DNA of 64,000 nucleotides, from NCBI GenBank assembly GCA_001931905.2, contig MSJI02000681.1, forward strand, positions 19,028-83,027, written 5' to 3'. Shown here one piece after another: positions 54,396 to 64,000 of the stretch. Within the stretch, counting starts at the first letter, position 1. Each line of letters begins with the position of its first letter. The notes beneath the pieces were generated by a model that worked only from the letters and a program-made list of their open reading frames with translations, did no database searches and had not been told where the DNA came from. Source of the stretch: Cladosporium sp. IMV 00045. Its lineage: Eukaryota > Ascomycota > Dothideomycetes > Cladosporiales > Cladosporiaceae. The translations under genes and the position numbers were made by a program.

Positions 54396-56072
54396 CTACA
54401 CAACGGCAGAAGGCGTCGACGGCTTGTTCTTGAGCTGCAGTTCCAGCTTCTTGTCTTTCGGGGTAATCACTGCAAGATCGTCAGTCAGCATCGAGCCATC
54501 ACCAAAAACGCACACACCGAAAGGACGGTCTCTAACTTACCGAAATAATTCACCAACTCCGACGGTCCCAAAGGCTTCATCCCCTCCGCCAACTCGGCCC
54601 CCTGACACTGGCGCAGAAACATCGCCACACCGTACCGCAGCTCCATCCAAGCCAAGTGCATGCCGAGACAGGTGTAGGCGCCCGCGCCGAAAGCGCTGTT
54701 GGTCGCTTTGGCGCCCTTGGGGTTCAGCGCGCTGCCGGTCGGGTCCTCGATGTAGCGGCCAGGGTTGAAGGTCAGCGGGTCCGGGTACATCGAGGCGTCG
54801 CGGTGGTAGGTCCAGGCTTGCGTTGAGACGGTGGTTCCAGGTGCCAGGTAGTGGCCGCACATGGTCGCTCCTTGGGCGGGCACGACGCGCGGGAGAGAGC
54901 CCGGGACGGCGGCGTAGAGGCGCAGGGTTTCGTTGATGGTGGCGTTGAGGAGGGGGAGGGTTTCGAGGTCGGCGTCTTTGAAGCCCGGGTCGAGGCCGGA
55001 GACTTCGGCTTCGAGCTTGCTGCGCAGCTCGAGGCGCGTGGCGATGTTCCAGAGCGTGAAGGCGAGCGTGTTGGCCGTCGTGCCGGAGCCGGCGAAGATC
55101 AGGCTGGTCGCTTCCACTTGCACGTCGATGTCCTGCAGGGCCGCTTTGCCGCCGCCTTCTTTCTCGGCTTCGTCCAGCACGGTGCTCATCAGGTTGGCGC
55201 TGCGGCCTTCCTGCTTGGATTTCTTCGCGTTCTCTACCGCTTTCATGCCGTGGCCCAGGATGTAGTTGGTGCTGTTGAACATTTGGTTGAGCTTCTTGAC
55301 GGGCAGGCGGGAGAGGACGGCGCGCATCCAAGGGTGCTCAGCGCCGATGCCGTTGCCGACGAGGGCCAGTTCGAGGATTTTGATGTACTCCGTGCGCTGC
55401 GGTTGGTTAGGACGATGGTGTCTTGCAAGTTTGGGGGTTGTTGTCACTTACGTCTCCCAGCTCGAGCAAGCCGAAGCTTTCGCCGAAACCCAGACAGCCG
55501 ACGATATCAGCGCCCATTAGAGACCACCACTTGAAGACGTCGACTTTGCCACCGTGGCTGGCACCATCTTCGACGATCTTGTCGACAGCGAGTTGGACCC
55601 TCTCCCGAACGACGTCCTCGAAGTGCTCCCTGACATGAGTCTTGGAGAAACCTTTCGCGAACAAGCGACGACGGACGCCGTGCGACTTGGCATCCCTGAG
55701 AGTGAAGACTGAGTGGACGGGGAAGTTGGTGAGCTTGGTGTAGAAGTCTCCCTTGGTGTAGCCACCGGATACGGCGTGGATTTGGCGGAAGGCCTCGATG
55801 TCCGCCACGGCGACTTCGTCGGGCGAGATGCGAACGATAGGACCGTACTTCTTGTGGAGCTCGTCGATGTAGAAGATCCTCTTGCCTCCCGTCACGGCTG
55901 ATTTGAGTTGACGATTGGTGAAGAGGGAAGCCCATGGGCCCGGGATGGATTTCAGCGGAGACGTTAGAGCGGTGTAAAGGCAGGTCAGGATGTAGGTGCC
56001 GATTGCGAACGTGACCGCTGAAAGTGCCAGTTGCCAGCGGCTCATGTCGTTAAATGTAGCTGCGAGGCTCAT
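54396..56072 (-). CDS. Cytochrome P450 monooxygenase
   Basis: Microsomal P450, 516 aa, exons (minus strand) 56072-55452, 55396-54541 and 54469-54396. The N-terminus MSLAATFNDMSRWQLAL plus the next 20 hydrophobic residues form a membrane anchor, followed by the proline-rich SIPGPWASLF. The I-helix is AGSGTTANTLAF, the K-helix ETLR, the PERF-type segment FNPGRYIED, and the haem loop FGAGAYTCLGMHLA with the Cys ligand near residue 447. The I-helix and GPWAS hinge resemble benzoate 4-monooxygenase- or pisatin-demethylase-like clans, but I cannot name a CYP family. No backbone biosynthetic gene is close by, so a detoxification or catabolic role is as likely as a secondary-metabolite role. Confidence 0.88.
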
Positions 56073-57525
56073 GTTGGCAGTTGGACGGTGTATCTTCAGG
56101 TCGAATTGCAGATTAAGTGCAACATGCGTGAGGAAGCACGCGAAAGGCAAACGACTGAAATGCGGCGAGACTTCTTCGCTGTCGACCTCCCCTACCTTAA
56201 ATGCCAAACACTACGACATGTCGGTCAAGGCGGCAGGCATGCCATTGCCTGAACCCAGCGACCTGTCATCGCAACAATGAGGAGCCGGATTTGCATGGCG
56301 GGTAGCGGGGGAAACATTTAAGCTCGCAGCATGAAGTGATATAGTTTCTGCTGCTCCCAGATAAAATTGGCCAGTCACAAACGAGATGTTTGGCCGGGGT
56401 CAGCCATGCGGATCAATGTCAAGACTCGACAAGCATATGGGCCTGTCGATCCCGGTGTTTGTGATTACTCCATTGGGTGTCTGGGCAGGAAAATCCTCCG
56501 GCGGTCAAGCGTTCTTACAGGCGGGGTTCTGTAGGCAGGTCTTGGTCTGCTATGGAACAGGTGTCGATAATGTTTGGGCCGGACTGTTGTCTTATGTGTG
56601 GGCTAGTTTCGGAGTGAAAAGTGTGGTGACCTGGCGGCGCTCATGCTGCTTCAACATCATGCATTCGATTAGTGAGTGCATATGTTGAGGATTTTGTTCA
56701 TGCACATGCTCGTGGAAAGCTATCCGCGACCAACGATCTTCGCAGTGCAGACTGGCCTGCCTGATCAAGAGCATGGGAGAGCGGGCCAGAGAGCATACCT
56801 GCAGTCCGATCGTGCTCGTCCGAGCCGTATCTGCATCTTCGCTGCAGAGAGTCGGAAGCTGGGCGAAGGGGGCATGTGCTGTCCGCGTGCGTGCATGTGT
56901 GTGTGATGTGATGGCTCCCAGCCGCTTTGTTTCTTTTCTGTGGTTGCCGTGACGTTGTGTCGCAGGCCCCATCGTCTCTCTTTTCCCCGGACATTCCCCC
57001 ACGAGCAAGTCCGCGCAGAAACGCGCTTTGCGGCTCTCGGAACATTATTCGTGACGGAGAACGAGCCGTTGGGATGGCCGATCACTGTGTTGTTGACTTT
57101 TGCTACGAGCAAGAGCTGCTGGGATGTATGCTCTTCAACAATGTCGTTCATCCTGGTGAGGATCTATCCTGCACGCCATCCTTTCTTCTGCCCGTACGAA
57201 GCATTCGAGGCACCCCTCGGTGGCTCTCATGACATTTAGGTCTCCAAGTTTGCTGCGTAGATCAGTTTATCGTTGTGATAGCTGTCCTCCAGCCCATCGA
57301 ACTGGCAAAACGGCTACAGACAGGACTCGGTCTATGTGCCGCGATTAGCTCTCTTCAGCCCAATGGGTGCTAGAGAAGCGTCATCTATTACTCCAAAAAG
57401 AGATAAAGCAAGAAGTTAAAGAATAGGAATTGTTCATCTCAAAGTATGAAAAGCCATTGAGATTTGTAGTCTTGACATGCATCACAAAGTAAACACGACC
57501 TTCCTCCAGCAACCTCCACCCAAAC
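56073..57525. other. 1.45-kb spacer P450 promoter side
   Basis: Several overlapping open stretches on both strands between 56390 and 57240, none with a recognisable domain or splice support. I see no gene. Confidence 0.4.
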
Positions 57526-58008
57526 CTAAGCATTCAACGAAGCCCACAGACCGCTGAACCCACCAACAAAAAACATGGCAGCCCTGATATAGTTCTGCGT
57601 GACCCACTGCTTGAGCAAGACAATATGTTCACCGGAAGCAGTGCTCTTCGCCTGCAAACCCGCGTCGACGCTGATGTCCATCAACCTCACAATGCCAGGG
57701 TACATCCACAGCCTAGTCCACGGCAGAGTGATGAGGGTGCTGACGGCAGCGAGACTCCAAAGACGACGCTGCGAGGGAATGCGGTAGGCCAGGTAGCTGC
57801 TGGCGAGCACCGAGGTCACCGCGCAGGGCACCACGAAGGCGCCGCCTGTGGTGAAGACGTGTGAGAAAATGGGCGTCGAGACCCCGACGGGTTCCGGGTA
57901 GAGGCGTGGGATGATGTTGTGCGAGGCGCAGATGCCGTAGCCCGTCGCGATGAAGGCGAGGGGCACCGAGATCAGTTTGGCGGAGAGGAGGGCCGTGGGC
58001 GAGTCCAT
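57526..58008 (-). CDS. DUF1772 / anthrone-oxygenase-like membrane protein
   Basis: Single-exon, 160 aa, four hydrophobic segments. The order matches the DUF1772 family: an N-terminal span with LISVPLAFIATGYG, a second with TGGAFVVPCAVTSVLASS, a third with LWSLAAVSTLITLPWTRLWM, then a polar loop including LLKQWVTQNYIRAAMFFVGG. Some DUF1772 proteins are anthrone oxygenases in polyketide clusters; others are of unknown role. There is no polyketide synthase in the window. It lies 1.45 kb from the P450 on the same strand. Confidence 0.8.
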   Translation of the reverse strand: MDSPTALLSAKLISVPLAFIATGYGICASHNIIPRLYPEPVGVSTPIFSHVFTTGGAFVVPCAVTSVLASSYLAYRIPSQRRLWSLAAVSTLITLPWTRLWMYPGIVRLMDISVDAGLQAKSTASGEHIVLLKQWVTQNYIRAAMFFVGGFSGLWASLNA

Positions 58009-58741
58009 CCTGCTTGATAGGGTTGGGATTGGTTTTGTTGTCTTGTTGTGTTGCTTTGCAGTGGTGAGCTGGATGGCGTTCGCTGCTGGGGTTGTTTGAT
58101 GGAGTTTATCTCGGTATGGGACAGCTCTGGCTTAATTCAACAATGGATAGTAATATTTATCATTTGGCTCTTCATGTGAGCGGGGTTTCAATGTTTCCGG
58201 ACCCGAGCGAAGGATCAGAGTTACGGTCGCAAAGTGGCTGCAGCTGATTCTCAGCACCAAAAGGGCGTGACGAATGGCAACGCAAAAGATGGCTCGTTGA
58301 CGGTACAGCTCTGCCTACGATGAAAAAAGGAACGCATCGTGACTGAAGTGGCTGCTTTCTATGGAGAGCTCACAAACGTTTGTGCGATACACATACGGCC
58401 GTTGGCGTAAGCGACTTTGCACATAAGTCACGGCCGATTCTGAGGAACATTCACAGGAGAGCTGTAGAGCTTCTCGAGCTTCGAAGGTGGAAGTGATTCG
58501 ACCGAAAGAAGTATGTTGATGAATCATACCCAATAGGGGTTGACACGCTGCAGAGTTTGCGACATATTTGTCGAGATCTTGTTTGGCGGCACGGGATCAG
58601 CCGCCACATATGACTCGCCAAAATTATAGCAGAGTGGTAAGGACATGTGAGTCGAAGTGAGGGTCTCTTTGGCGTGTGTATGCAGCTCAAAAGTCCCATC
58701 TCGCTCCACTTCACCCTGCCTTATATTCTCGCCCAACATAC
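58009..58741. other. Divergent spacer DUF1772 / CARS
   Basis: 733 bases, no gene. Shared promoter region of two divergent genes. Confidence 0.4.
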
Positions 58742-61437
58742 ATGACCACACTCCTTCGAACGCGACTGCGTCATTTTCCTTCTCTTCCCCTTTTTATTCG
58801 AACAAGCCTTGCCTCAGCGTCGCCTTCTGGTGTGCGATTCCCTCTGGCGAACCATTGCGCGCGACCATATACTTCTACAAATCCCCTTTCGGCACGCAAA
58901 ATGGCGGGTGTCCAACAGGCAGAATGGACTGCTCCGCCTCAGCTCCCCGAGTCGGTCAAGAAAGATTTCCCCAAGCTGAGCATGTACAATACTTTGACCC
59001 GGAACAAGAATGAGTTCATTCCTCTGGATCGCGAGGGAAAGAAGATTGGGTGGTACGCTTGCGGTCCGACCGTCTACGATGATGCTGTATGTCTCCTTGC
59101 AACATGAGATTCTCGTTTAAAGGAGTACGGGAGATCGAGAACAATGCCTTCAAGGGCACATGATCATGCGGATCATCATTGTCAAGACAATTACTGATTC
59201 GCTGATCCCAGCACTTAGGTCACGCTCGCAACTACGTCTCGACCGACATCATTCGCCGCATTCTGCAAGACTACTTCAAGTTCGATGTCAACTTTGTCAT
59301 GAACATCACCGACGTCGACGACAAAATCATCCTTGCCGCAAGACAACAGCACCTGCTTGAAGAATGGCTTGCGAAACACACCGAAGTGGACGAGGACGTG
59401 CGGGAAACAACGAAGAAGGCACTTGAGGCATACCTGGTCAAGAATTTGCCTCTGATTCCCTCCGAGACGACACCTGAGGCATTTGCAAAAGAAGCCGACA
59501 CTGCATATGGACACGTCCTCAAGGGCAAGTCTGTCGCGAACGATGGAACACCACCCGGCGACAAGGAGGCCAAGGTCAAGATGCACTTGAACACCACACG
59601 TTCTGCTGCCGAGGCTCTGCAGCTGGAGCAGAAAGATTTGGCCGCCTTTGCGCTCAAGGCATCGGGAGTTCTGCTGCCATACATCGATTCTTTGCACGGC
59701 ACATCAGTCCAAGGCAAGGACCACGAAATTTTCACGAAACTTACGAAGAAATATGAACAACGATTTTTCGACGACATGAAGGCGCTCAATGTGCGATACC
59801 CTTCCAAGCTCACTCGTGTGACCGAGTACGGTCCGCAGATCGTAGACTTTGTCAAGCAAATCGAGGAGAACGGATACGCTTACGAGCACGAGGGGTCCGT
59901 CTACTACGACACAAGCAATTGGGAGAAGAATGGCGGTGTCTACGCTCGTTTGGAGCCGTGGAACAGGAATGACAAGGAGCTCCAAGCTGATGGCGAGGGC
60001 TCACTCTCCACGAAGAAGACTGGGTTCAAACGCTCTGGAGCCGATTTTGCGCTTTGGAAGGGATCAAAGCCCGGCGAGCCGTCTTGGTCGTCACCGTGGG
60101 GCGAAGGCAGACCTGGTTGGCACATTGAATGCTCGGCCATGGCTTCAGATGTGCTCGGCAAGACATTCGACATTCACTCTGGTGGTATCGATCTTTCCTT
60201 CCCTCATCACGACAACGAACTGGCACAGTCCGAGGCGTACTGGTGCGGCAAAGACAAGATCGACCCGCACTCGCAATGGGTCAACTATTTCTTACACATG
60301 GGTCATTTGAGCATCCAAGGTAGCAAGATGAGCAAGAGCTTGAAGAACTTCACGACAATCCGCGAAGCCATCTCGCAGGGTGACTGGACGCCTAGAGGTC
60401 TGCGCATCGTTTTCTTGCTTGGCAACTGGAGGGATGGTCTTGAGATTACTGGTGAGGTCGTCAAGGCGGGCGTTGCGTGGGAGGAGAGAGTGAACAGCTT
60501 TTTCATCCGCGTTCGCGACATCCAACAGCGCTCCACCGAGGCTCAAATGAGCGGTCTATCCCTGGCGAATGGCAGCGAAGGTGCAGGCTCAGATCTGCTT
60601 CAGACCCTCAGCACCGCCAGTCAGAAATTCCACGATGCTCTCTGCGACTCCTTCGATACCCCTGCCGCCATGCGCGTCATTTCCGACTTGATCACAGCCT
60701 ACAACTCCGCGTCCTCTGTGCCCGAGACTACCTCAATCGCCATCGCCCAGTGGCTTACCGAGCAGGTCCACATGTTCGGTCTTGACAGCGAGCCCTTGCA
60801 GGCCGCCCAGATCGGCTGGTCTGGCATCGACATCCCCGAGGAGGCCAAAGCCCACATCTACCCTCTTGCCTCCCTCCGCGACCGCGTACGCGAGCAAGCC
60901 ATCGCTGGTGCCGTCGACGTTGCATCTCTTGGCTCCCTCTCTGAAACCCCTGTGGAACCGACCAACCCCTACTCCACCGTGCACGCCAACTTCCAGCGCG
61001 ACATCCTCGGCCTCACCGCCGCCTCCGCCCCGCCCAAAGACTACCTCGCCGCCTGCGACCATCTCCGCGACACCGCGCTCTGGAACCTCTCCATCTACCT
61101 CGAAGACCGCGAATCGCAGCCCGCCCTCGTGCGGCCTCTCTCCGCTTCCCTGCGCCAAGAGCGCGCCGACCGCGAAAAGCTGGCCGCCAGCAAAGCCGCT
61201 GCGAAGGCCAAAGCCAAGAGCGACGCGGAGGCCGCGGAGAGAGATCGCCTGGAGAAGGGCAAGCTCAGCCATCTTGAGATGTTTAGGACGAGTGAGTTTT
61301 CTGCCTGGGACGCGGAGGGTCTGCCCACGCTTGATAAAGAGGGTAACGAGGTCGCGAAGAGTCGCTCGAAGAAGTTGAAGAAGGACTGGGAGAGGCAGAA
61401 GAAATTGCATGAGGGGTGGTTGGCGGCGCAGAAATAG
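58742..61437 (+). CDS. Cysteinyl-tRNA synthetase, probably dual-targeted (cytosol and mitochondria)
   Basis: Class Ia synthetase for tRNA-Cys. Exons 58742-59086 and 59212-61437, 856 aa. Catalytic signatures are [20 protein letters not shown] (HIGH-type, split by the 125-nt intron), the zinc-site segments [12 protein letters not shown] and [12 protein letters not shown], and [10 protein letters not shown] (KMSKS near residue 487). A eukaryotic insertion lies between residues 150 and 270, and the C-terminus is Lys/Ala-rich and charged. The first ATG opens a 53-residue leader rich in Arg, Ser and Leu with no acidic residue ([20 protein letters not shown]), a good mitochondrial presequence; the second ATG at 58901 (MAGVQQAEW) is the likely cytosolic start. 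No second cysteinyl synthetase is visible, fitting one gene serving both compartments. Confidence 0.94.
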
Positions 61438-61609
61438 TGGAGGGCAGTCTTGAGAACTTGCTGGTTTCATAGTAGTTTCGGTTTGCAGCGTTTGTGTGCA
61501 TTTGGCATTTCGCGTGAAAGAAAACTTCATCTCTCTTTTCCAAACAAAATGCCAAATCCAAATCGCCTTGTAGTCTGGACGATCGGGAGAGTCTGTTTTT
61601 GCTCGTGGT

Positions 61610-62205
61610 TCATTTCGCATCGCAGTTGGCATCGGCAGCAGCATCCAAAACCTTCCCGGCCTCAATATAAACCTCCTCCCACCCAAAAATCACCCGACTT
61701 TTAGTCGCGTCGATGAATTTCTCCTCGTCGGGCTTGACGACTTGTTCATAATACGGATCTGTATCATCTCACTACACCAGTCGACCAATATTCCTACCAC
61801 TCTCCGATCAACTGAAAGGCCAGACTCACCCTTCCTAGCCTCCTCGAAGCTCCTCTCGTCCCTCAATATCAACTCTACAGCCCCATCATACGACGTCTCA
61901 TATTTCTCCTTCGGCAAGACGCTGATGCTTTCTTGAGCTTGCCGCTGTGCTGTGGAGGGGATGTGGAACTGCGAAGCACTTGTTACCCACACAATCGCTT
62001 TGCAGGACACGTGAATGCTTTTCGGAGTGTGGCTTTGTGTTTGTCTTACCTGCGTGTATTTGATCACACCGTGCTTCTGCAGCCAGGGACTGACGATCTT
62101 CGCGTGTTGGTTCGTCCAGTGCGCGTAAAACGTTGATTCGGTAATGGTTGGGAGGCGGGTGAGGAGGATCGTTACTTTGAGGCGGTGGTGGGGGGTAGAG
62201 GACAT
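61610..62205 (-). CDS. EthD-domain protein
   Basis: 147 aa, exons (minus strand) 62205-62050, 61968-61830 and 61758-61610. It has the EthD/dimeric alpha-beta-barrel pattern: LKVTILLTRLPTITESTFYA followed by HW, HAKIVSPWL, IKYTQFHIP, YDGAVELIL, FEEARKDPYYEQVVKPDEEKF and a final VIFGWEEVYIEAG. Fungal EthD proteins are small dehydratases or decarboxylase-like helpers of aromatic polyketide pathways or have unknown roles. The genuine C-terminus needs the third exon; reading through intron 2 gives a wrong tail. It ends about 170 bases from, and convergent with, the cysteinyl-tRNA synthetase gene. Confidence 0.82.
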
Positions 62206-62949
62206 GTTTCTTCTTTCGGGGAGGGATTCGTTTGGAGATGAGGTTGGGTACTTCACGGGTAATAGTATCTAGCGGTGCGTGATGTGGAAGAGTCCATATT
62301 TTGGTTGGAGACTGATCTTCAGGTTAAAGAGATACTGTTTCTGCGGGCGACAGCAGGATCGACTTTATCACTCATTCGTTTCACCAATGCATCTCACGTA
62401 CACAATTTCGTGTACGGAGATAGCGATAAGTCCTTTGATCCTTCTGCTGTCATCAGCTAGATATTGCAGCTCGATACGATTGATCGTTACAGGAGTTAGG
62501 AGCTTTGATACGCTATTCCCGAGTCATTGATGTTTTCTGTGATCTTTTTGTCTCATCATGCCAATCGCGTCTCGATTTATGTCTTGTCATATGCATTCAT
62601 AACTCGTAAGCTCGAGCCGTTGATTCGGCGTCGACGGCCTGGTGTTGATGATTGATGTTCATGTACTTGCCGCAACTCGACAACGTCGCGGTCACATGAA
62701 ATCACGGTGACTGCACCATTCGTTCGAAATGAGCTTCAAATGGTGCATCCATACATGGTCACGAGGGTTACAGACCGCTTGTGGTAAATGATCGTCTATG
62801 TTACACTGTTTGTAACCTTCAAGGGTCCGACCTTGGCGAAACTACATATTACTCTTCATTCATATATTCGACGAAGCCCATTTCGATCGCACCGGCAAAT
62901 ACATCTTTTTCCTTCCTCTTCTCCACGGAGAATCCAGCTTCGACCAAAT
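62206..62949. other. Divergent spacer EthD / MFS
   Basis: 744 bases, no gene; promoter region for two divergent genes. Confidence 0.4.
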
Positions 62950-64000
62950 ATGGATCGGCAGATGGAACTGTTGGAAACGCCAACAGATGGCGAGAATCAA
63001 GTAATATCATCATCGCCATCAGAACATCGACGATGGCAGACCATCCTACTATCGCTTGGTTGTGGCATACTGCAACTGCCAATCTGGGGCACGTGATGGC
63101 GCAAAAATCGGCCCAAATCAAGACTCTAACCCACTCGCAGGCATGGCAATGAACTTCGGTGTCTTCCAGGACGCTTACGCCCAGCAGGAACTGATCAAAG
63201 GACCCCGAAGCGCCACCGGTGTTATTGGAACGACCATGAACGGAGTCATGTACTTGTCGATGCCCTTCATCTCAACCCTTCTAGAACGCAGTCGCTGGAG
63301 TGCATGGCGACGTGAGGTCGCAGTCGCCGGCACGTTGATCTCAGCAGCATCATTTCTCCTCTCCTCCTGGAGCACGGAGGTGTGGCATCTCATCATTCTG
63401 CAAGGCCTACTCGCAGCTTTCGGTAACGCACTGCTCTACGTGCCGACAGTGCTGTGGCTGGACGAGTGGTTCCGCGATGGCAACCGAGCCACGGCATACG
63501 GCGTGCAGTTCTCGATCAAAAACATCATCGGCACCGCTGGTCCTTTCCTCATGCAGTCCATGCTACACAGCCTCGGCTTCCGCAATACCCTGCGCGTCTG
63601 GGCTGGAATCGTACTCGGGGTTGGTCTGGGAGGCCTCCTCATCACACCTCGCCCGCCGCCCTCAGCACAGAGGCGCTTGCAGATGATGCCCTGGAGCTTT
63701 CTCAAGCACCGCACATTCTACATCTACGCGCTCGCTAACGCAGCGTTCAGCAGCGGCTACGGCTTGCCGCAGACTTACTTGCCGGCGTATGCGTCGCAGT
63801 TGCTCAGACTTCCGGCCACGGAGAGCACGGCGATGATCGCCATGTTCAACGCCCCGGGCATTCTCTCAAGTACTGGCTTCGGTCTTCTGAGCGACAAGGC
63901 ACAACTCTCCGGCACGACTAACACGCTGATTTCAGCGCTTGGTTCCGCTCTCTGCGTTTTCCTGCTTTGGGCTATCAAGTCTAATACATTACCTGGATTG
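62950..64000 (+). CDS. MFS monocarboxylate-type (MCT/MCH-like) transporter, 3' end outside window
   Basis: Partial: 333 codons, still open at the right edge. Exons 62950-63088 and 63141 onward. After a polar N-terminus (MDRQMELLETPTDG) the first span reads across the splice site as GILQLPIWGMAMNFGVFQDAY, the typical MCT start. Later segments include GTTMNGVMYLSMP, WLDEWFRDGNRATAYG (loop and span 5 motif) and SSTGFGLLSDK after span 7-8. The join requires a GC donor (gcacgt at 63089) with branch ctctaac and acceptor cag at 63140: no GT donor keeps frame. Likely a plasma-membrane carrier of small carboxylates; substrate unknown. Confidence 0.8.

Noticed and set aside
56390..57240. Cluster of overlapping open frames upstream of the P450
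   Set aside because: No frame dominates and none has a domain; likely promoter and untranslated DNA.

Overview
The window is nuclear DNA of a filamentous ascomycete (Pezizomycotina; Dothideomycetes is a guess). The reasons are short introns (mostly 46-60 nt, GT...CTRAC...YAG, two probable GC-AG), C2H2 plus fungal-specific transcription-factor architecture, a HET-domain gene, and a transposon mutated in the CpA-to-TpA manner of repeat-induced point mutation (RIP). No tRNA, rRNA or CRISPR array was found.

Layout. 1-1230: RIP-mutated Fot1/pogo-type DNA transposon (transposase on the minus strand), followed by gene-free DNA. 2599-28792: a 13-gene catabolic cluster that matches the nicotinate (hxn) regulon of Aspergillus nidulans member by member: ene-reductase (hxnT), C2H2 activator (hxnR), FAD monooxygenase (hxnX), cyclic-imide hydrolase/deacetylase (hxnM), amidase (hxnN), MFS transporter (hxnZ-like), phenol-hydroxylase-type monooxygenase (hxnV), short-chain dehydrogenase (hxnW), TNA1/DAL5-type MFS transporter (hxnP-like) and 2-oxoglutarate dioxygenase (hxnY). 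Three further genes lie inside or beside it that I do not know from the A. nidulans regulon: a Rieske oxygenase, an FMN alpha-hydroxyacid oxidase and a SnoaL-like protein. The molybdenum nicotinate hydroxylase hxnS is not in the window. 28.8-38 kb: SMP/LEA-like stress protein, MARVEL-like membrane protein, a Ser/Pro-rich protein, a WW-domain protein and a frameshifted hypothetical gene. 38.3-41.7 kb: housekeeping farnesyl-diphosphate synthase and cytosolic glutamyl-tRNA synthetase. 42.3-44.2 kb: HET-domain gene with a scrambled central segment. 46-50.8 kb: very large conserved fungal protein. 51.9-58 kb: purine/cytosine permease, cytochrome P450, DUF1772 protein. 58.7-64 kb: dual-start cysteinyl-tRNA synthetase, EthD-domain protein, and a monocarboxylate-type MFS transporter cut by the window end.

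How the cluster would work (inference from family knowledge): transporters import nicotinate or hydroxylated derivatives, HxnX/HxnV/HxnY hydroxylate the ring, HxnT/HxnW reduce or oxidise it, HxnM opens the cyclic imide and HxnN removes the amide nitrogen, giving a hydroxy-dicarboxylate. The linked FMN hydroxyacid oxidase could take that product on to 2-oxoglutarate, and the Rieske oxygenase could add or replace a hydroxylation. Single-base lesions in hxnW, and possibly hxnV, plus a GTG in place of ATG in the SnoaL gene, raise the question of cluster decay versus assembly error.
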